DNA from: Paraburkholderia largidicola
GTDB taxonomy: Bacteria > Pseudomonadota > Gammaproteobacteria > Burkholderiales > Burkholderiaceae
Assembly: GCF_013426895.1 (NCBI RefSeq)
Contig: NZ_AP023174.1
Coordinates: forward strand, 2,046,001-2,110,000
Direction: 5' to 3'
DNA: 64,000 nucleotides
The notes beneath the pieces were generated by a model. That model did no database searches. It was given only the letters and a program-made list of their open reading frames with translations, and was not told the DNA's origin. Made by a program: the position numbers and the translations under genes. Below, piece by piece: positions 35,401 through 44,109 of this stretch. Each line of letters opens with the position of its first letter. Within the stretch, counting starts at the first letter, position 1.

Positions 35401-36401
35401 CGACGGGGCTCGATGGCGTGACGAGCCTGCTCAACGATTACTACACGGCGCTGACCGTCGCCGACAATGCGATCGCGAACAACAGCATGCCGCCCGCCAG
35501 CGACGCCGCAGCGAAGCTCAAAATGGCGGCCAACACCATGCCGGCGCCGTTTCGGGAGGTGTTGCTGGGCCTGTCGGTCCAGGGCTCGCACGAGGTGAAC
35601 CAGGGCATCGGCCAACTGCTTTCGCGCCAGATGCAGGCCGTCGTCAGCGACACCTGCCGGCTGACCGTCGAGGGCAATTACCCGTTCGCTCCCGACAGCA
35701 CGCGTGACGTGAACATCGACGACTTCACGCGCGTGTTCGCGCAAGGCGGGGTGATCGACGATTTCTTCGCAAAGAATCTGGCGCCATTCGTCGACACATC
35801 CTCCACACCGTGGCGCTACCGTACTTTGCCCGGTGCGACCGAGCCGGTGCAGGGTCCCGACCTCGAACCGTTCCAGCACGCCAGGCAGATCCGCGAGACA
35901 TTCTTCGGGGACCAGGGCAAACAGTTGCTGTGGAAGACGGATATTCGTGTGCCGGAACTGGACCCGACCGTGACCTCCTTCGCGATCGACATCGACGGCC
36001 AGAGCACGCAGTACCAGCACGGCCCCGTCACGCCGTTCCCGGTCAGTTGGCCGGGTCCGCGCGGCGGCGTGCATGCCGAAGTCACCGCGAGTCCTCGCAT
36101 TCACGCCGAAACCTCCACGATCGCCGCGGACGGCCCCTGGGCTCTGATGCGTCTGCTGCGAAAAGGGCAGATCATCCAGACCGCCACGCCGGGCCGCACG
36201 CGCGTCGCATTCGATTTCGACGGACGCAAGGCGGTACTCGACCTCGCCAGCGCCGGCAGCGTCGCCAATCCGCTGACGAGCGATGTCCTCACCACGTTCC
36301 GCTGCCCCAGCTCGATGCCGATGTTCAGTCTGCCCGACAGCGGGCCGCCGCCCGGCTTACCGCCGGCCGCGGCCGGAGCGAACCCGGCTCGTGCCAACTG
36401 A
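32415..36401 (+). CDS. tssM: T6SS inner-membrane protein TssM (IcmF)
   Basis: 1328 aa from the ATG at 32415; the in-frame upstream codons lie in the tssL tail. Two or three N-terminal membrane helices (residues 1-115) precede a cytoplasmic NTPase-like domain with Walker A GSTSAGKTS at 193-201 and DTAGYYTHH. A further helix is at about 550-572 (ALGILLFVWLALGM). The rest is periplasmic: IcmF-related and DUF1215 regions, then the C-terminal beta domain near the end (VTSFAIDIDGQSTQYQHGP). TssM spans the envelope and contacts TssJ. Last T6SS gene of this arm; no tagF, ppkA, pppA or fha follows. Confidence 0.97.
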   Translation: MKKVLSFLISRWFFAFLALVVLGLLIWFLGPFLAFGGLKPFASVGMRVLVIALLLVGVLLWLKGRSTSIVFGALLCLLIWYAAPLLSFGHTEPFASVASRVIAIAVVIALFAACGLYWVVQRMRSDEAFLKKALTFGNRKDPSPAAGRLKDVETRVNGALARLKSMRTGARGIGRLFQGTRYLYELPWYIALGSTSAGKTSALLNAGLAFPVGSPAPRTPGTTVGTRNVDWWLTNDAVLIDTAGYYTHHGASTQSLPALLDKRAPDEKNASRDTTRHSMDFPMSEADWRRRIDEGEWLGFLDLLRRHRTRAPINGALVAISLDVLTAPDPSVRAAEAETLRERLGELRAKLGIRFPVYLIITQMDRLPGFVDYFGSLTEEHRAQMWGFTLPVAGSAGQDNLAVACDGELRQLVTRLASGLNTRLEDEYDTDRRRRLAVLPEAFAALAAPLADLLAQLFVDSRYDDTQRHATLRGVYFTSALQSGQSVVAEPLTVVQRLTAGRSSLLKTDVAASTGNQSYFLHDLFAKIVIPESHLVRPNLRWEYRFRLLRLLGHALGILLFVWLALGMRMSFGNNSDYLDAIARKTQALAAKVAELYREPKPEAVPDTLTEARYLPTLTGLDLSAPDSRFRYGLYSAPGVVDASRDMYRALEDNLLLPVIVHRLEDVIAHAMANRDAKNTYDALRVYLMLYDKAKFSATDIKAWVLDDWAKNDSASIFGGRASMIEHVEQLFSGERVVQSPLIRNDALVQQARAFLDGSNATQRLYDRAKADMQKEAPDEFTLLRAVGPQAGTVFTRASGAPLSRGVAGLFTFDGYRNLFDRRLPEFVRAARDDDAWVMGRSYLGEAQKKTAEIVSTATGGDDPLTEAIRRLYLTEYAQQWDAFLADIRTVTGTSLAFNLQVLRQFAAPDSPLARLARAAVHETTLTQSMTSADGSLLQKTTNQLSQKADKTFGIRAEERVERELVDSHFAALREMVTGNSDTPTGNQPASAQAGATGLDGVTSLLNDYYTALTVADNAIANNSMPPASDAAAKLKMAANTMPAPFREVLLGLSVQGSHEVNQGIGQLLSRQMQAVVSDTCRLTVEGNYPFAPDSTRDVNIDDFTRVFAQGGVIDDFFAKNLAPFVDTSSTPWRYRTLPGATEPVQGPDLEPFQHARQIRETFFGDQGKQLLWKTDIRVPELDPTVTSFAIDIDGQSTQYQHGPVTPFPVSWPGPRGGVHAEVTASPRIHAETSTIAADGPWALMRLLRKGQIIQTATPGRTRVAFDFDGRKAVLDLASAGSVANPLTSDVLTTFRCPSSMPMFSLPDSGPPPGLPPAAAGANPARAN

Positions 36402-36790
36402 TACAGAACAGGCAATTTTTGCAGGGCCAGTTCGATGGGCGGCGGATTTCGAGTGGTCGGTCACAGCGTATAGCTGGCAATCACGAAACACGGCGCAGTG
36501 TTGTACGTTTACACAGTATTGCGCCGTGTTCATTGAATAGTCGAACGTCCGCAACCGTCTATCCGCGTATTGGACGTCGCCCGGAATCCGTTGGGCGCGC
36601 GAGACCTTCGAACCCTTCGAGGCCGACTCGCCGTGAAGCAGCGCAGCCAGCCACGCCAGAATTCGTCGCCGAGCCCGTTTGCCCCGACCGGTCCTCCCGC
36701 TCGACGGTTGGCCCACGCTCCATCCCCGTCCGTCATCGTCACGCCGCTCCCCGGTGATACACTCCCATCACCGTTTCCCATCCCTTTCCT
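36402..36790. other. Intergenic region after tssM
   Basis: 389 bp with no credible gene. It marks the right boundary of the T6SS locus and contains the inverted repeat described separately. The final 60 bp lead into the NUDIX gene. Confidence 0.6.
36487..36530. repeat. Inverted repeat downstream of tssM
   Basis: AACACGGCGCA (36487-36497) pairs with TGCGCCGTGTT (36520-36530). The 22-nt spacer can fold partly on itself (TGTA against TACA). There is no T run after the stem. Candidates are a factor-assisted terminator or an operator; the symmetric TGTA-CGTT-TACA core would suit a dimeric regulator. Confidence 0.55.
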
Positions 36791-37336
36791 ATGAAATTCT
36801 GTTCCGTCTGCGGCCACGCAGTGAGCCTGAGCATTCCGCCCGGCGACAACCGTGAGCGCTTCGTCTGCGCGAGCTGCGGCACCGTGCACTATCAGAATCC
36901 GCGCAATGTGGTCGGCACCGTCCCCGTCTGGGATGACAAGGTGCTGCTGTGCCGTCGCGCGATCGAACCGCGCTACGGCTTCTGGACCCTGCCCGCAGGC
37001 TTCATGGAAATGGGCGAGACGACGTCGGAAGCCGCCGCGCGCGAAACACTGGAAGAAGCCGGCGCGCGCGTCGAAGTGCAGAACCTGTACACGTTGCTGA
37101 ACGTGCCGCACGTGCATCAGGTGCATCTGTTCTATCTCGCGCGGCTGCTCGATCTCGACGTCGAAGCGGGCGAAGAGAGCCTCGAAGTGCGCCTCTTCGA
37201 AGAGCACGAAATTCCATGGGGCGACATCGCGTTCCCGACCGTCGCGCAAACCCTGCGCTTCTTCTTCACCGACCGCGCGTCGGGCAACTACGGTCTGCAC
37301 ACGGGCGACATCTTCCGCTCGCTGCGCGACGGCTGA
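36791..37336 (+). CDS. NUDIX hydrolase with N-terminal zinc ribbon
   Basis: 181 aa. A four-Cys ribbon is formed by C4, C7, C26 and C29 (CSVCG and CASCG). The Nudix box is [20 protein letters not shown] followed by AG, matching G-x5-E-x7-RE-x2-EE-xG. This arrangement resembles NudC-type and ADP-ribose or NADH pyrophosphatases, but the protein is shorter than NudC, so the substrate is not assigned. It lies 20 bp before aat and is likely cotranscribed. Confidence 0.92.
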   Translation: MKFCSVCGHAVSLSIPPGDNRERFVCASCGTVHYQNPRNVVGTVPVWDDKVLLCRRAIEPRYGFWTLPAGFMEMGETTSEAAARETLEEAGARVEVQNLYTLLNVPHVHQVHLFYLARLLDLDVEAGEESLEVRLFEEHEIPWGDIAFPTVAQTLRFFFTDRASGNYGLHTGDIFRSLRDG

Positions 37337-37355
37337 CCACCACCACAGCTGTCGC

Positions 37356-38093
37356 ATGGTTCCCTGGCTAGGCCCCGACGATCCGTTTCCACCCGTCGAA
37401 CGCGCGCTGTCCGCAGCGAGCGGCGCGCCGGGCTTGCTCGCGGCAAGCGCGGACCTGTTGCCGTCGCGTCTCATCGACGCGTACCGGCGCGGCATTTTCC
37501 CGTGGTACTCGGACGGCCAGCCCGTGCTCTGGTGGACACCCGACCCGCGCATGGTCCTGCGTCCGCGCGAGTTCAAGATCTCGCCTTCGCTGAAAAAGAC
37601 ACTCAAGCGCGTGCTGCGCGACGACGCATGGGAAATCCGCGTCGACGCTGACTTCCCCGCCGTGATGCGCGCCTGCGCGCTCGCGCCGCGCCACGGCCAG
37701 CGCGGCACCTGGATCACGTCGGACGTGATCGAGGCTTACACGGCATTGCACCGGCGCGGCGAAGCGCACAGCATCGAAACGTGGCACGAGGGAAAGCGCG
37801 TCGGCGGCTTGTATGGCGTGTCGTTCGGCAAAATGTTCTTTGGCGAATCGATGTTTGCGGACGTCACCGATGCATCGAAAATTGCGCTCTCCGCGCTCGT
37901 CTTCCACTTGCGACGTCACGAAATAGAAATGATAGACTGCCAGCAGAACACGTCGCATCTGGCGTCGCTGGGCGGCCGCGAGATCGCGCGCAAGGCGTTC
38001 GTCGCGCATGTGCGCGCGAATGTCGACGCAGCGCCAATCCCCTGGTCGTTCGACAAGACCGTCGTGCGCGATCTTTTTGCGCCGGCGGCGTGA
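37356..38093 (+). CDS. aat: Leucyl/phenylalanyl-tRNA-protein transferase
   Basis: 245 aa. Family landmarks are [20 protein letters not shown] (Aat signature), [50 protein letters not shown] and [19 protein letters not shown]. The enzyme adds Leu or Phe from tRNA to N-terminal Lys or Arg of proteins and marks them for ClpS/ClpAP. The adjacent bpt gene handles acidic N-termini, so both arms of the bacterial N-degron pathway are side by side. Confidence 0.97.
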   Translation: MVPWLGPDDPFPPVERALSAASGAPGLLAASADLLPSRLIDAYRRGIFPWYSDGQPVLWWTPDPRMVLRPREFKISPSLKKTLKRVLRDDAWEIRVDADFPAVMRACALAPRHGQRGTWITSDVIEAYTALHRRGEAHSIETWHEGKRVGGLYGVSFGKMFFGESMFADVTDASKIALSALVFHLRRHEIEMIDCQQNTSHLASLGGREIARKAFVAHVRANVDAAPIPWSFDKTVVRDLFAPAA

Positions 38094-38228
38094 TGCGTAG
38101 CGTCGTCGAGGGCCGACGCCGCGTGAACGATGACAATCGCCATGGACGCGTCCGCCGGGCACGCTGCAAGCTACCGTCGAGCAGCGAGCCGGATTGGCAA
38201 ATCCAGAAACGCTTCGAGAGCTGCTAAC

Positions 38229-39068
38229 GTGACTCACCCGAATGAGCTGCCGCTTTCACCGCTTTCGGCGCTGCAATTCTATGCAACAGCGCCTTACCCT
38301 TGCAGTTATCTGGAAGGGCGCGTCGCGCGCTCGCAGGTTGCGACGCCCAGCCATCTGATCAACTCCGACGTCTATACCGAACTCGTGCGCGCAGGCTTCC
38401 GCCGCTCGGGCGTGTTCACGTACCGGCCTTACTGCGACGGCTGCCGCGCGTGCGTGCCCGTGCGGGTGCCCGTCGAACGCTTTACGCCGAACCGCACGCA
38501 ACGGCGCGTGTGGAAACGGCACGGCAACCTGATCGCCACCGTCGCGCCGCTGCATTACGACGAAGAGCACTACGCGCTCTACATGCGCTATCAGTCGGCG
38601 CGCCACGCGGGCGGCGGCATGGACCGCGACAGCCGCGATCAGTACGAGCAGTTCCTGTTGCAAAGCCGCATCAATTCGCGCCTCGTCGAATTCCGCGAGC
38701 CCGCCAATCCCGGCTATGCGGGCCACCCCGACATGCCCGGCACGCTGCGCATGGTCAGCATGATCGATATTCTCGGCGACGGACTGTCGTCGGTGTATAC
38801 GTTCTTCGATCCCGACCTGCCGCACACGAGCTTCGGCACCTACAACATCCTCTGGCAGATCGAGCAGGCGCGCAGCCTCAAGCTGCCGCACGTGTATCTC
38901 GGTTACTGGATTCGCGAAAGCCCGAAGATGGCTTACAAGGCCAATTTCACGCCGCTCGAAGGGCTTTTCGACGGCACATGGAAGGTGCTCGACCCCACCG
39001 CGCTGGACCTCTCCCCCGTCGATGCCGCGAAAGCCGGCATACGCGGGATACGCGGCGAACGAGGCTGA
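38229..39068 (+). CDS. bpt: Aspartate/glutamate leucyltransferase (arginyl-transferase family)
   Basis: 279 aa from the GTG at 38229, giving the family start [20 protein letters not shown]; the longer frame from an ATG at 38130 adds 33 residues with no family counterpart. The N-terminal Cys motif is CSYLEG, followed by [18 protein letters not shown]. The C-terminal region is [19 protein letters not shown] and [20 protein letters not shown]. Bpt transfers Leu to N-terminal Asp or Glu. About 135 bp separate it from aat. Confidence 0.95.
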   Translation: MTHPNELPLSPLSALQFYATAPYPCSYLEGRVARSQVATPSHLINSDVYTELVRAGFRRSGVFTYRPYCDGCRACVPVRVPVERFTPNRTQRRVWKRHGNLIATVAPLHYDEEHYALYMRYQSARHAGGGMDRDSRDQYEQFLLQSRINSRLVEFREPANPGYAGHPDMPGTLRMVSMIDILGDGLSSVYTFFDPDLPHTSFGTYNILWQIEQARSLKLPHVYLGYWIRESPKMAYKANFTPLEGLFDGTWKVLDPTALDLSPVDAAKAGIRGIRGERG

Positions 39069-39191
39069 TCTGCTTTCGCGCAGTCGCGGCCGCCCGCGAC
39101 GCCCGATCCCTTCAAAACCGAAACGTCGATAGCCGCCGCGCCGAACCGTTAAAATAGCGGGTTCTCATTTTCAGCCGCCAGGCGCCCCGCC

Positions 39192-40226
39192 GTGTTCAGT
39201 TCCCTCTATCCGCTCGTACGCGCCCAACTCTTCCGCATGGACGCGGAAGACGCCCACCATCTCACCCTGCGCATGCTCGGCGCGGCCGGACGCACCGGCA
39301 TCGCGGGCGCGCTCGCGCCGCACGTGCCCGATTCGCCGCGCACCGTGATGGGGCTCACGTTCCGAAACCCGGTCGGTCTCGCGGCGGGTCTCGACAAGGA
39401 TGGCGCATGCATCGACGGTCTGGCGGCGCTCGGCTTCGGTTTCATCGAAGTCGGCACCGTGACGCCGCGCGCGCAGCCGGGCAATCCGCGCCCGCGCATG
39501 TTCCGCTTGCCGCAGGCGAACGCCGTGATCAACCGGATGGGCTTCAACAACGCAGGCGTCGACCAGTTCGTGAAGAACGTGCAGGCCGCGCGCTATCGCG
39601 GCACGCTCGGGCTGAACATCGGCAAGAACGCCGACACGCCGATCGACCGCGCCGCCGACGACTACCTGTACTGCCTCGAGCGCGTCTATCCGTTCGCCAG
39701 CTACGTGACCGTCAACATCTCGTCGCCGAACACCAAGAACCTGCGCCAGTTGCAAGGCGCCGACGAACTCGACGCGCTGCTCGCCGCGCTGAAAGACAAA
39801 CAGCAGCGTCTCGCCGACCTGCACGGCAAGCTCGTGCCGCTCGCGCTGAAGATCGCGCCCGATCTCGACGACGAGCAGATCAAGCAAATCGCCGATACGC
39901 TGCTGCGCCACCGTTTCGAAGGCGTGATCGCGACCAACACGACGCTCTCGCGCACTGCCGTGCAAGGCCTGCCGCACGCCGACGAGGCTGGCGGCCTGTC
40001 GGGGCGCCCTGTGTTCGATGCGTCGAATGAGGTGATCCGCAAGCTGCGCGCGGAGGTCGGGAGCGAGGTGCCGATTATCGGCGTGGGCGGGATTTTCTCG
40101 GGCGCAGACGCGCAGGCGAAGCTCGATGCGGGCGCATCGCTCGTGCAGCTCTATACGGGCTTCATCTATCGCGGCCCGGCTCTGGTTGCGGAATGCGTGC
40201 AGGCGCTCGCCAATCGCCGGGGTTGA
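39192..40226 (+). CDS. pyrD: Dihydroorotate dehydrogenase (quinone), class 2
   Basis: 344 aa, GTG start at 39192. Class 2 landmarks are the N-terminal membrane-associating helices ([20 protein letters not shown]), [29 protein letters not shown] (catalytic Ser region), [19 protein letters not shown] and [10 protein letters not shown]. It oxidises dihydroorotate to orotate with FMN and passes electrons to the quinone pool in pyrimidine synthesis. Convergent with lepB downstream. Confidence 0.98.
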   Translation: MFSSLYPLVRAQLFRMDAEDAHHLTLRMLGAAGRTGIAGALAPHVPDSPRTVMGLTFRNPVGLAAGLDKDGACIDGLAALGFGFIEVGTVTPRAQPGNPRPRMFRLPQANAVINRMGFNNAGVDQFVKNVQAARYRGTLGLNIGKNADTPIDRAADDYLYCLERVYPFASYVTVNISSPNTKNLRQLQGADELDALLAALKDKQQRLADLHGKLVPLALKIAPDLDDEQIKQIADTLLRHRFEGVIATNTTLSRTAVQGLPHADEAGGLSGRPVFDASNEVIRKLRAEVGSEVPIIGVGGIFSGADAQAKLDAGASLVQLYTGFIYRGPALVAECVQALANRRG

Positions 40227-40281
40227 GGCAAAAACCGGCGGCGCGCGAACAACCGGCTAGCGATGCAGCCGTAACGCCACG

Positions 40282-40974
40282 CTATCGCGCCGCCACTGCA
40301 TCGAGCCGCGTGCCGAACCGGTCGAAGCGCGGCTTGTAGTAGTGATCCGGGTCGAGCGAAAACGCCACGCGGCGCGTGCGGCCCATCAGCTCTTCACGCG
40401 GAAAGAAGCCGAAATAGCGCGAATCCGCGCTGTCATCGCGATTGTCGCCGAGCATCAGATATTCGCCCGCGGGTACCGTCACGGGGTCGAACGAGCGGCG
40501 CGGGCTGGGCGCGACTTCCGAAAGCCGCACCACATGCGCAACGCCCGCGAAGCGCTCGGTCAGATAGTCCCCGGGCGAAGCGACGTCGCCGGGCAGCGGC
40601 GCTAGCGCAAGCGGCTGATAACTCGCGCGCACACCGTTCACGTACAGCACGTTGTCGCGCATCGCGACGATATCGCCCGGCAGACCGATCAGGCGCTTCA
40701 CGATCAGTTCGTGCGCGGCGGATGAATCGATCGTCACGATGTCGCCGCGCTGCGGATCATGCAGATGCGCGATCGCAATATGCGTAAGCGGCACGCGCAG
40801 ATCGTAAGCCATCTTGTCGACGAGGATGCGGTCGCCCTCGCGGATGGTCGGCAGCATCGAGCCGCTCGGCACGACGTTCCAGTCGGCAATCGCGCTGCGA
40901 AACAGCACCATCAGAACGATAAACGCGGCGAGACTCTTGTACTCGCGCCACAGTCGGGCCAGCATGCGCATCAT
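40282..40974 (-). CDS. lepB: Signal peptidase I
   Basis: 230 aa. One N-terminal membrane helix (LAAFIVLMVLFRSAIADW) precedes the active site PSGSMLPT with nucleophile S39. The general base is K93 in VKRLIGLPGD. The third box GDNRDDSADSRYFGF is present. It cleaves signal peptides on the periplasmic face. It is not next to lepA, so this may be a second copy of the enzyme; the gene symbol is by family only. Confidence 0.93.
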   Translation of the reverse strand: MMRMLARLWREYKSLAAFIVLMVLFRSAIADWNVVPSGSMLPTIREGDRILVDKMAYDLRVPLTHIAIAHLHDPQRGDIVTIDSSAAHELIVKRLIGLPGDIVAMRDNVLYVNGVRASYQPLALAPLPGDVASPGDYLTERFAGVAHVVRLSEVAPSPRRSFDPVTVPAGEYLMLGDNRDDSADSRYFGFFPREELMGRTRRVAFSLDPDHYYKPRFDRFGTRLDAVAAR

Positions 40975-41109
40975 CGCGCTCCTCGAAACAGCTTGTACAC
41001 GGAAGGGAAACGAAACCGGCCGGCCAGGTTTTCAGGGGCAAACGGGACGGAACATCCATCCCGCGCCGGCCGCGACGATCCTATCATTGCGCGCGCCCGC
41101 GGCGCAGCG

Positions 41110-42114
41110 TCACTCGCAGGGAAACCTGAGCCCCAGCGCCGCGCGCGCCGCATCGGCCATCGCGATCATCTGGCGCGACTTCGCGTGCGTCATGATGGGA
41201 CTTTCGAGCTCGCCACTACGAATCAGTTCGCAGAAATGTGCGGTCTCGTAGTTCAGGCCGCCGCCTTCGAACGGCGCATCGAGCTCGACCACGCGACCGT
41301 CCACGTAACGCACCGTCGCGCGCGCCGGGTTCCACCAGTTCTCGTGAATCGTGATGTGGCCCAGCGTGCCCGCGATGAACGCATCGCCCTTGCCGAACAG
41401 ATCCAGTCCGCAAAAGAGCTGTGAGATGCCGCTTTCGTGGCGGCTATTGAGGCTCGCGAACGTATCGACGCCCGTCCGCCCGAGCCGCCCGAGCGTCTGC
41501 ACGTCGAGCGGCGCGCCGAGCCAGTCGACGGCGAGAAACATCTCGTAGATGCCGATATCGAGCAGCGCGCCGCCCGCCTGCTCGAACGACAGCGACGGAT
41601 GATCGTCGGGCACGCCCGGCACCGAGCAGCCAGCGCGCACGAGACCGATCGCGCCGATGGGATCGTCTGCGAGATGGGCGCGCAGCTTCCTGTAGAGCGG
41701 ATAGAACGGCGGCTTCATCGCTTCCATGAAGAGCCGCTGCGAAGCGCGCGCGCTGTCGATCACGCGATCGAGTTGCGCCGCGTTGACCGTCGCGGGCTTT
41801 TCGCACAGCACATGGATACCGGCTTCGAGCGCGGCCGTCGCGTAGTGCGCGTGGCTGTCCTGCATGGTCGCGATATAGAGCGCGTCAATGCCGCTTTGAA
41901 GGAGTGCGTCGAAGCTGTCGAGCGCCTGTCCGCCATGTTGCTGCGCAAACGTTTCAGCGGGAGCGCGGCGGCGCGACCAGACTGCCGTCGCCCGCGTGTC
42001 GGGGACATGCGCGAGGCTTTGCGCGAAACGATGGGCGATGCGGCCTGTGCCAACGATGCCCCAGCGTAATGTCGCGAGATGCCCGGAATGGTGGTGGGTT
42101 GCTGCGTTATTCAT
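41110..42114 (-). CDS. Gfo/Idh/MocA-family oxidoreductase
   Basis: 334 aa from the ATG at 42114; a longer in-frame extension is Arg-rich and has no domain. The Rossmann motif is LRWGIVGTGRIAHRFAQSL and the dinucleotide-binding partner motif is HVLCEKPATVNAAQLD. The C-terminal beta domain contains AGGALLDIGIYEMFLAVDWLG (quoted in part). These enzymes reduce or oxidise sugars or related cyclic alcohols with NAD(P). Substrate is unknown. The gntR-type gene lies upstream in the same orientation, 157 bp away, and may control it. Confidence 0.9.
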   Translation of the reverse strand: MNNAATHHHSGHLATLRWGIVGTGRIAHRFAQSLAHVPDTRATAVWSRRRAPAETFAQQHGGQALDSFDALLQSGIDALYIATMQDSHAHYATAALEAGIHVLCEKPATVNAAQLDRVIDSARASQRLFMEAMKPPFYPLYRKLRAHLADDPIGAIGLVRAGCSVPGVPDDHPSLSFEQAGGALLDIGIYEMFLAVDWLGAPLDVQTLGRLGRTGVDTFASLNSRHESGISQLFCGLDLFGKGDAFIAGTLGHITIHENWWNPARATVRYVDGRVVELDAPFEGGGLNYETAHFCELIRSGELESPIMTHAKSRQMIAMADAARAALGLRFPCE

Positions 42115-42271
42115 CGGTCGCAAGAAGAGTGTCCGTCCAGTGAGTGACAGCCGACATTGTCGCCGATGTCGCGTATCACTTCGTCGAACTCGCCTTCGCG
42201 CGGCCTGGGGGGCTGCCGGTGCTGCCGGGTGAAACCTGTTGAAACTCGAACTGCGCTGCCTCGTCTTCCTG

Positions 42272-42985
42272 CTATGCCGCAGCGTCCGGCACGGCACCGC
42301 TCAGACGGCTCATCGAGAAGTCGATCAGCGCAATGGACGCCGTTTCCGCTTCTTTCGCATCATGCCGTTCGATCGCCTCGACCACGCGCGAATGCAGCCG
42401 CACCGTTTCTTCCCATGCGCTCTGCGGCAGATCGACGAGTGGCTTCAACGCGGACAGTGCACCGCGAATGATGGCGGCCATCTGCTGGAAGAACTGGTTG
42501 CCGCTCGCAATCACGATACGCGTATGCAGCGCTTCATCCGCAGTCTGATGCCCGGGTTCGCCGGGCGGGCTGTTGCGGAAAGCCTCGAACGCATCGCGGA
42601 TCGCGGCGATGTCCGAGGCGTTGCCGCGCGTGGCCGCCTGCGCGGCGGCGCGCGGTTCGATCAGCACACGGAACTCGATCACGTCGCGCAAGAACGTCGG
42701 ATCGGGCTTCGCACGAAAGCGCCAGTTCACGACATCCTCGTCGATCATGCGCCAGTCGTGCATCGGCCTGATGCGCGTGCCGATCTTGGGCCGCACGTCG
42801 AGCATATGACGGGCGAGCAGCATCGACAGCGCCTCGCGCATCACCGTGCGGCTGACGTCGAATTCCTTCGACAATACGTCTTGCGGCGGTAACACCGCAC
42901 CGTACTTCTCTTCGACGATCCCGGTCACAAGACCATCCATGACCTTGCTGACCAAGGAACGCTCTTTATTGGTTTGTTCCATCAT
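42272..42985 (-). CDS. GntR-family transcriptional regulator, FadR/FCD subfamily
   Basis: 237 aa. The winged helix-turn-helix is at 20-75 (GAVLPPQDVLSKEFDVSRTV; MREALSMLLARHML). An FCD ligand domain follows (FRVLIEPRAAAQAATRG; DEALHTRIVIASGNQFF; LHSRVVEAIERHDAKEAE). Metal-site His residues of FCD domains are plausible at HTRI and LHSRV. Such regulators respond to sugar acids or short organic acids and often control the adjacent operon, here the Gfo/Idh gene. Ligand unknown. Confidence 0.92.
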   Translation of the reverse strand: MMEQTNKERSLVSKVMDGLVTGIVEEKYGAVLPPQDVLSKEFDVSRTVMREALSMLLARHMLDVRPKIGTRIRPMHDWRMIDEDVVNWRFRAKPDPTFLRDVIEFRVLIEPRAAAQAATRGNASDIAAIRDAFEAFRNSPPGEPGHQTADEALHTRIVIASGNQFFQQMAAIIRGALSALKPLVDLPQSAWEETVRLHSRVVEAIERHDAKEAETASIALIDFSMSRLSGAVPDAAA

Positions 42986-43794
42986 CCTTCTCCCCGATGC
43001 GGCGTTTCTCGCCTGCGATGAATGTTGATCACGTGCCCTCGTGTCATTTTTTATTTGTGAACAATACGTTGCGTTGCTTTATCTGGATGCGCCAGTCGGG
43101 AAATTACTCGACAGGGTATTCCCTCCGAACAATTGTTTCTTTCGTGTAACGCGTCGTGAAGCGAAGCCTGAATCACATCGCAACCAGCCTGCGCAAATGG
43201 GGAAAAATTGCATCGAAAGTACTGCACGCATAGGTCCGATAATCCCTTGCGGTTACATTCGTTACGTTTGTTACCGATCGAATCAATTAGCAGTCCGCAT
43301 GCAAATCACCAGGACGTATCGTCTCTCACCGCTCCATCCATTGATCTGCCCGTCTGCGTGTCGAGCGTACTGCGCCTCTGCTATCCGATATGTCCTCCTC
43401 TAATAACGGTCTGGCCATCATCCTGTGCAAACATGCATCGCGCTCACCCGAATCATCTTCTTTGTCAATCACGCGTCAATGCTTCGATGCAACACATCTG
43501 AGCGCCATTGGAACCGATCTTCAGCATCCCACTCTGTACGTGTACCCACACTTTTGTCGCGCTTTGGCATCGAGGCGAGCCATGTGCCTGAAGACGTGCA
43601 ACGCGTTATCCGCACCCTTGCCATTCCGTGTGCCAACGCACTGACGCCGACGCGTCGCAATCCGTTAAATAGATTCAACCGGCACACCCGTCGCGATTGA
43701 CCATATGGATCCTCGACTGGCCCTGGCAGCCGCAAGCCCAACGCCGGACTCAACGCCACTAGCGGCTGGCCTACACTCATTGAGGGCTGCGCTC
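42986..43794. other. Intergenic region, gntR to carrier protein
   Basis: 809 bp between the divergent gntR and ACP genes. No ORF in any frame shows domain-like or codon-like character, and GC is lower than in the flanks. It probably contains both promoters. The last bases carry GAGGG, 8 nt before the ACP start at 43795. Confidence 0.5.
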
Positions 43795-44109
43795 ATGAAA
43801 ACGGTACTGCGACGCATTCTTTCCGAATGGGCACGACTCGACGTGCCACCCGACATGCTCGCCGACGACGCAGACCTCTATGCAGCCGGCCTCTCGGCCA
43901 TCGGGACCGTGCAGCTGATGCTGTCGATCGAAGATGAGTTCGATGTCGAGATTCCCAACCGGATGCTCAGGCGCGACGTCTTTTCGAGCATCGATTCGCT
44001 GGCGGCTGCCGTCACCGAATTGCAGGGGGCTCGCACCGGCAGCGGGATCAACGCGTCGCTGATGCAGGCGGCGGCCTCTGCCGGCGCCTTCTCGCCCGAC
44101 ACCCTGTAG
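43795..44109 (+). CDS. Acyl-carrier-protein-like protein lacking the phosphopantetheine serine
   Basis: 104 aa from the ATG at 43795 (GAGGG 8 nt upstream). The fold signature is clear: LYAAGLSAIGTVQLML then SIEDEFDVEIPNRMLRRDVF and SIDSLAAAV. In ordinary ACPs the corresponding stretch is G-x-D-S-L/I; here it is G32-L33-S34-A35-I36, so the modified Ser is replaced by Ala and the Asp by Ser. S34 is one position early. Either the protein is not modified, or S34 is used, or the gene is losing function. It lies in the neighbourhood of a PPTase and a synthetase, about 2-3 kb away. The longer in-frame extension upstream has no support. Confidence 0.85.
   Translation: MKTVLRRILSEWARLDVPPDMLADDADLYAAGLSAIGTVQLMLSIEDEFDVEIPNRMLRRDVFSSIDSLAAAVTELQGARTGSGINASLMQAAASAGAFSPDTL

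Noticed and set aside
43041..43403. Plus-strand open frame of 120 codons in the gntR-ACP gap.
   Set aside because: No ribosome site, no recognisable motif, and composition unlike the neighbouring genes.
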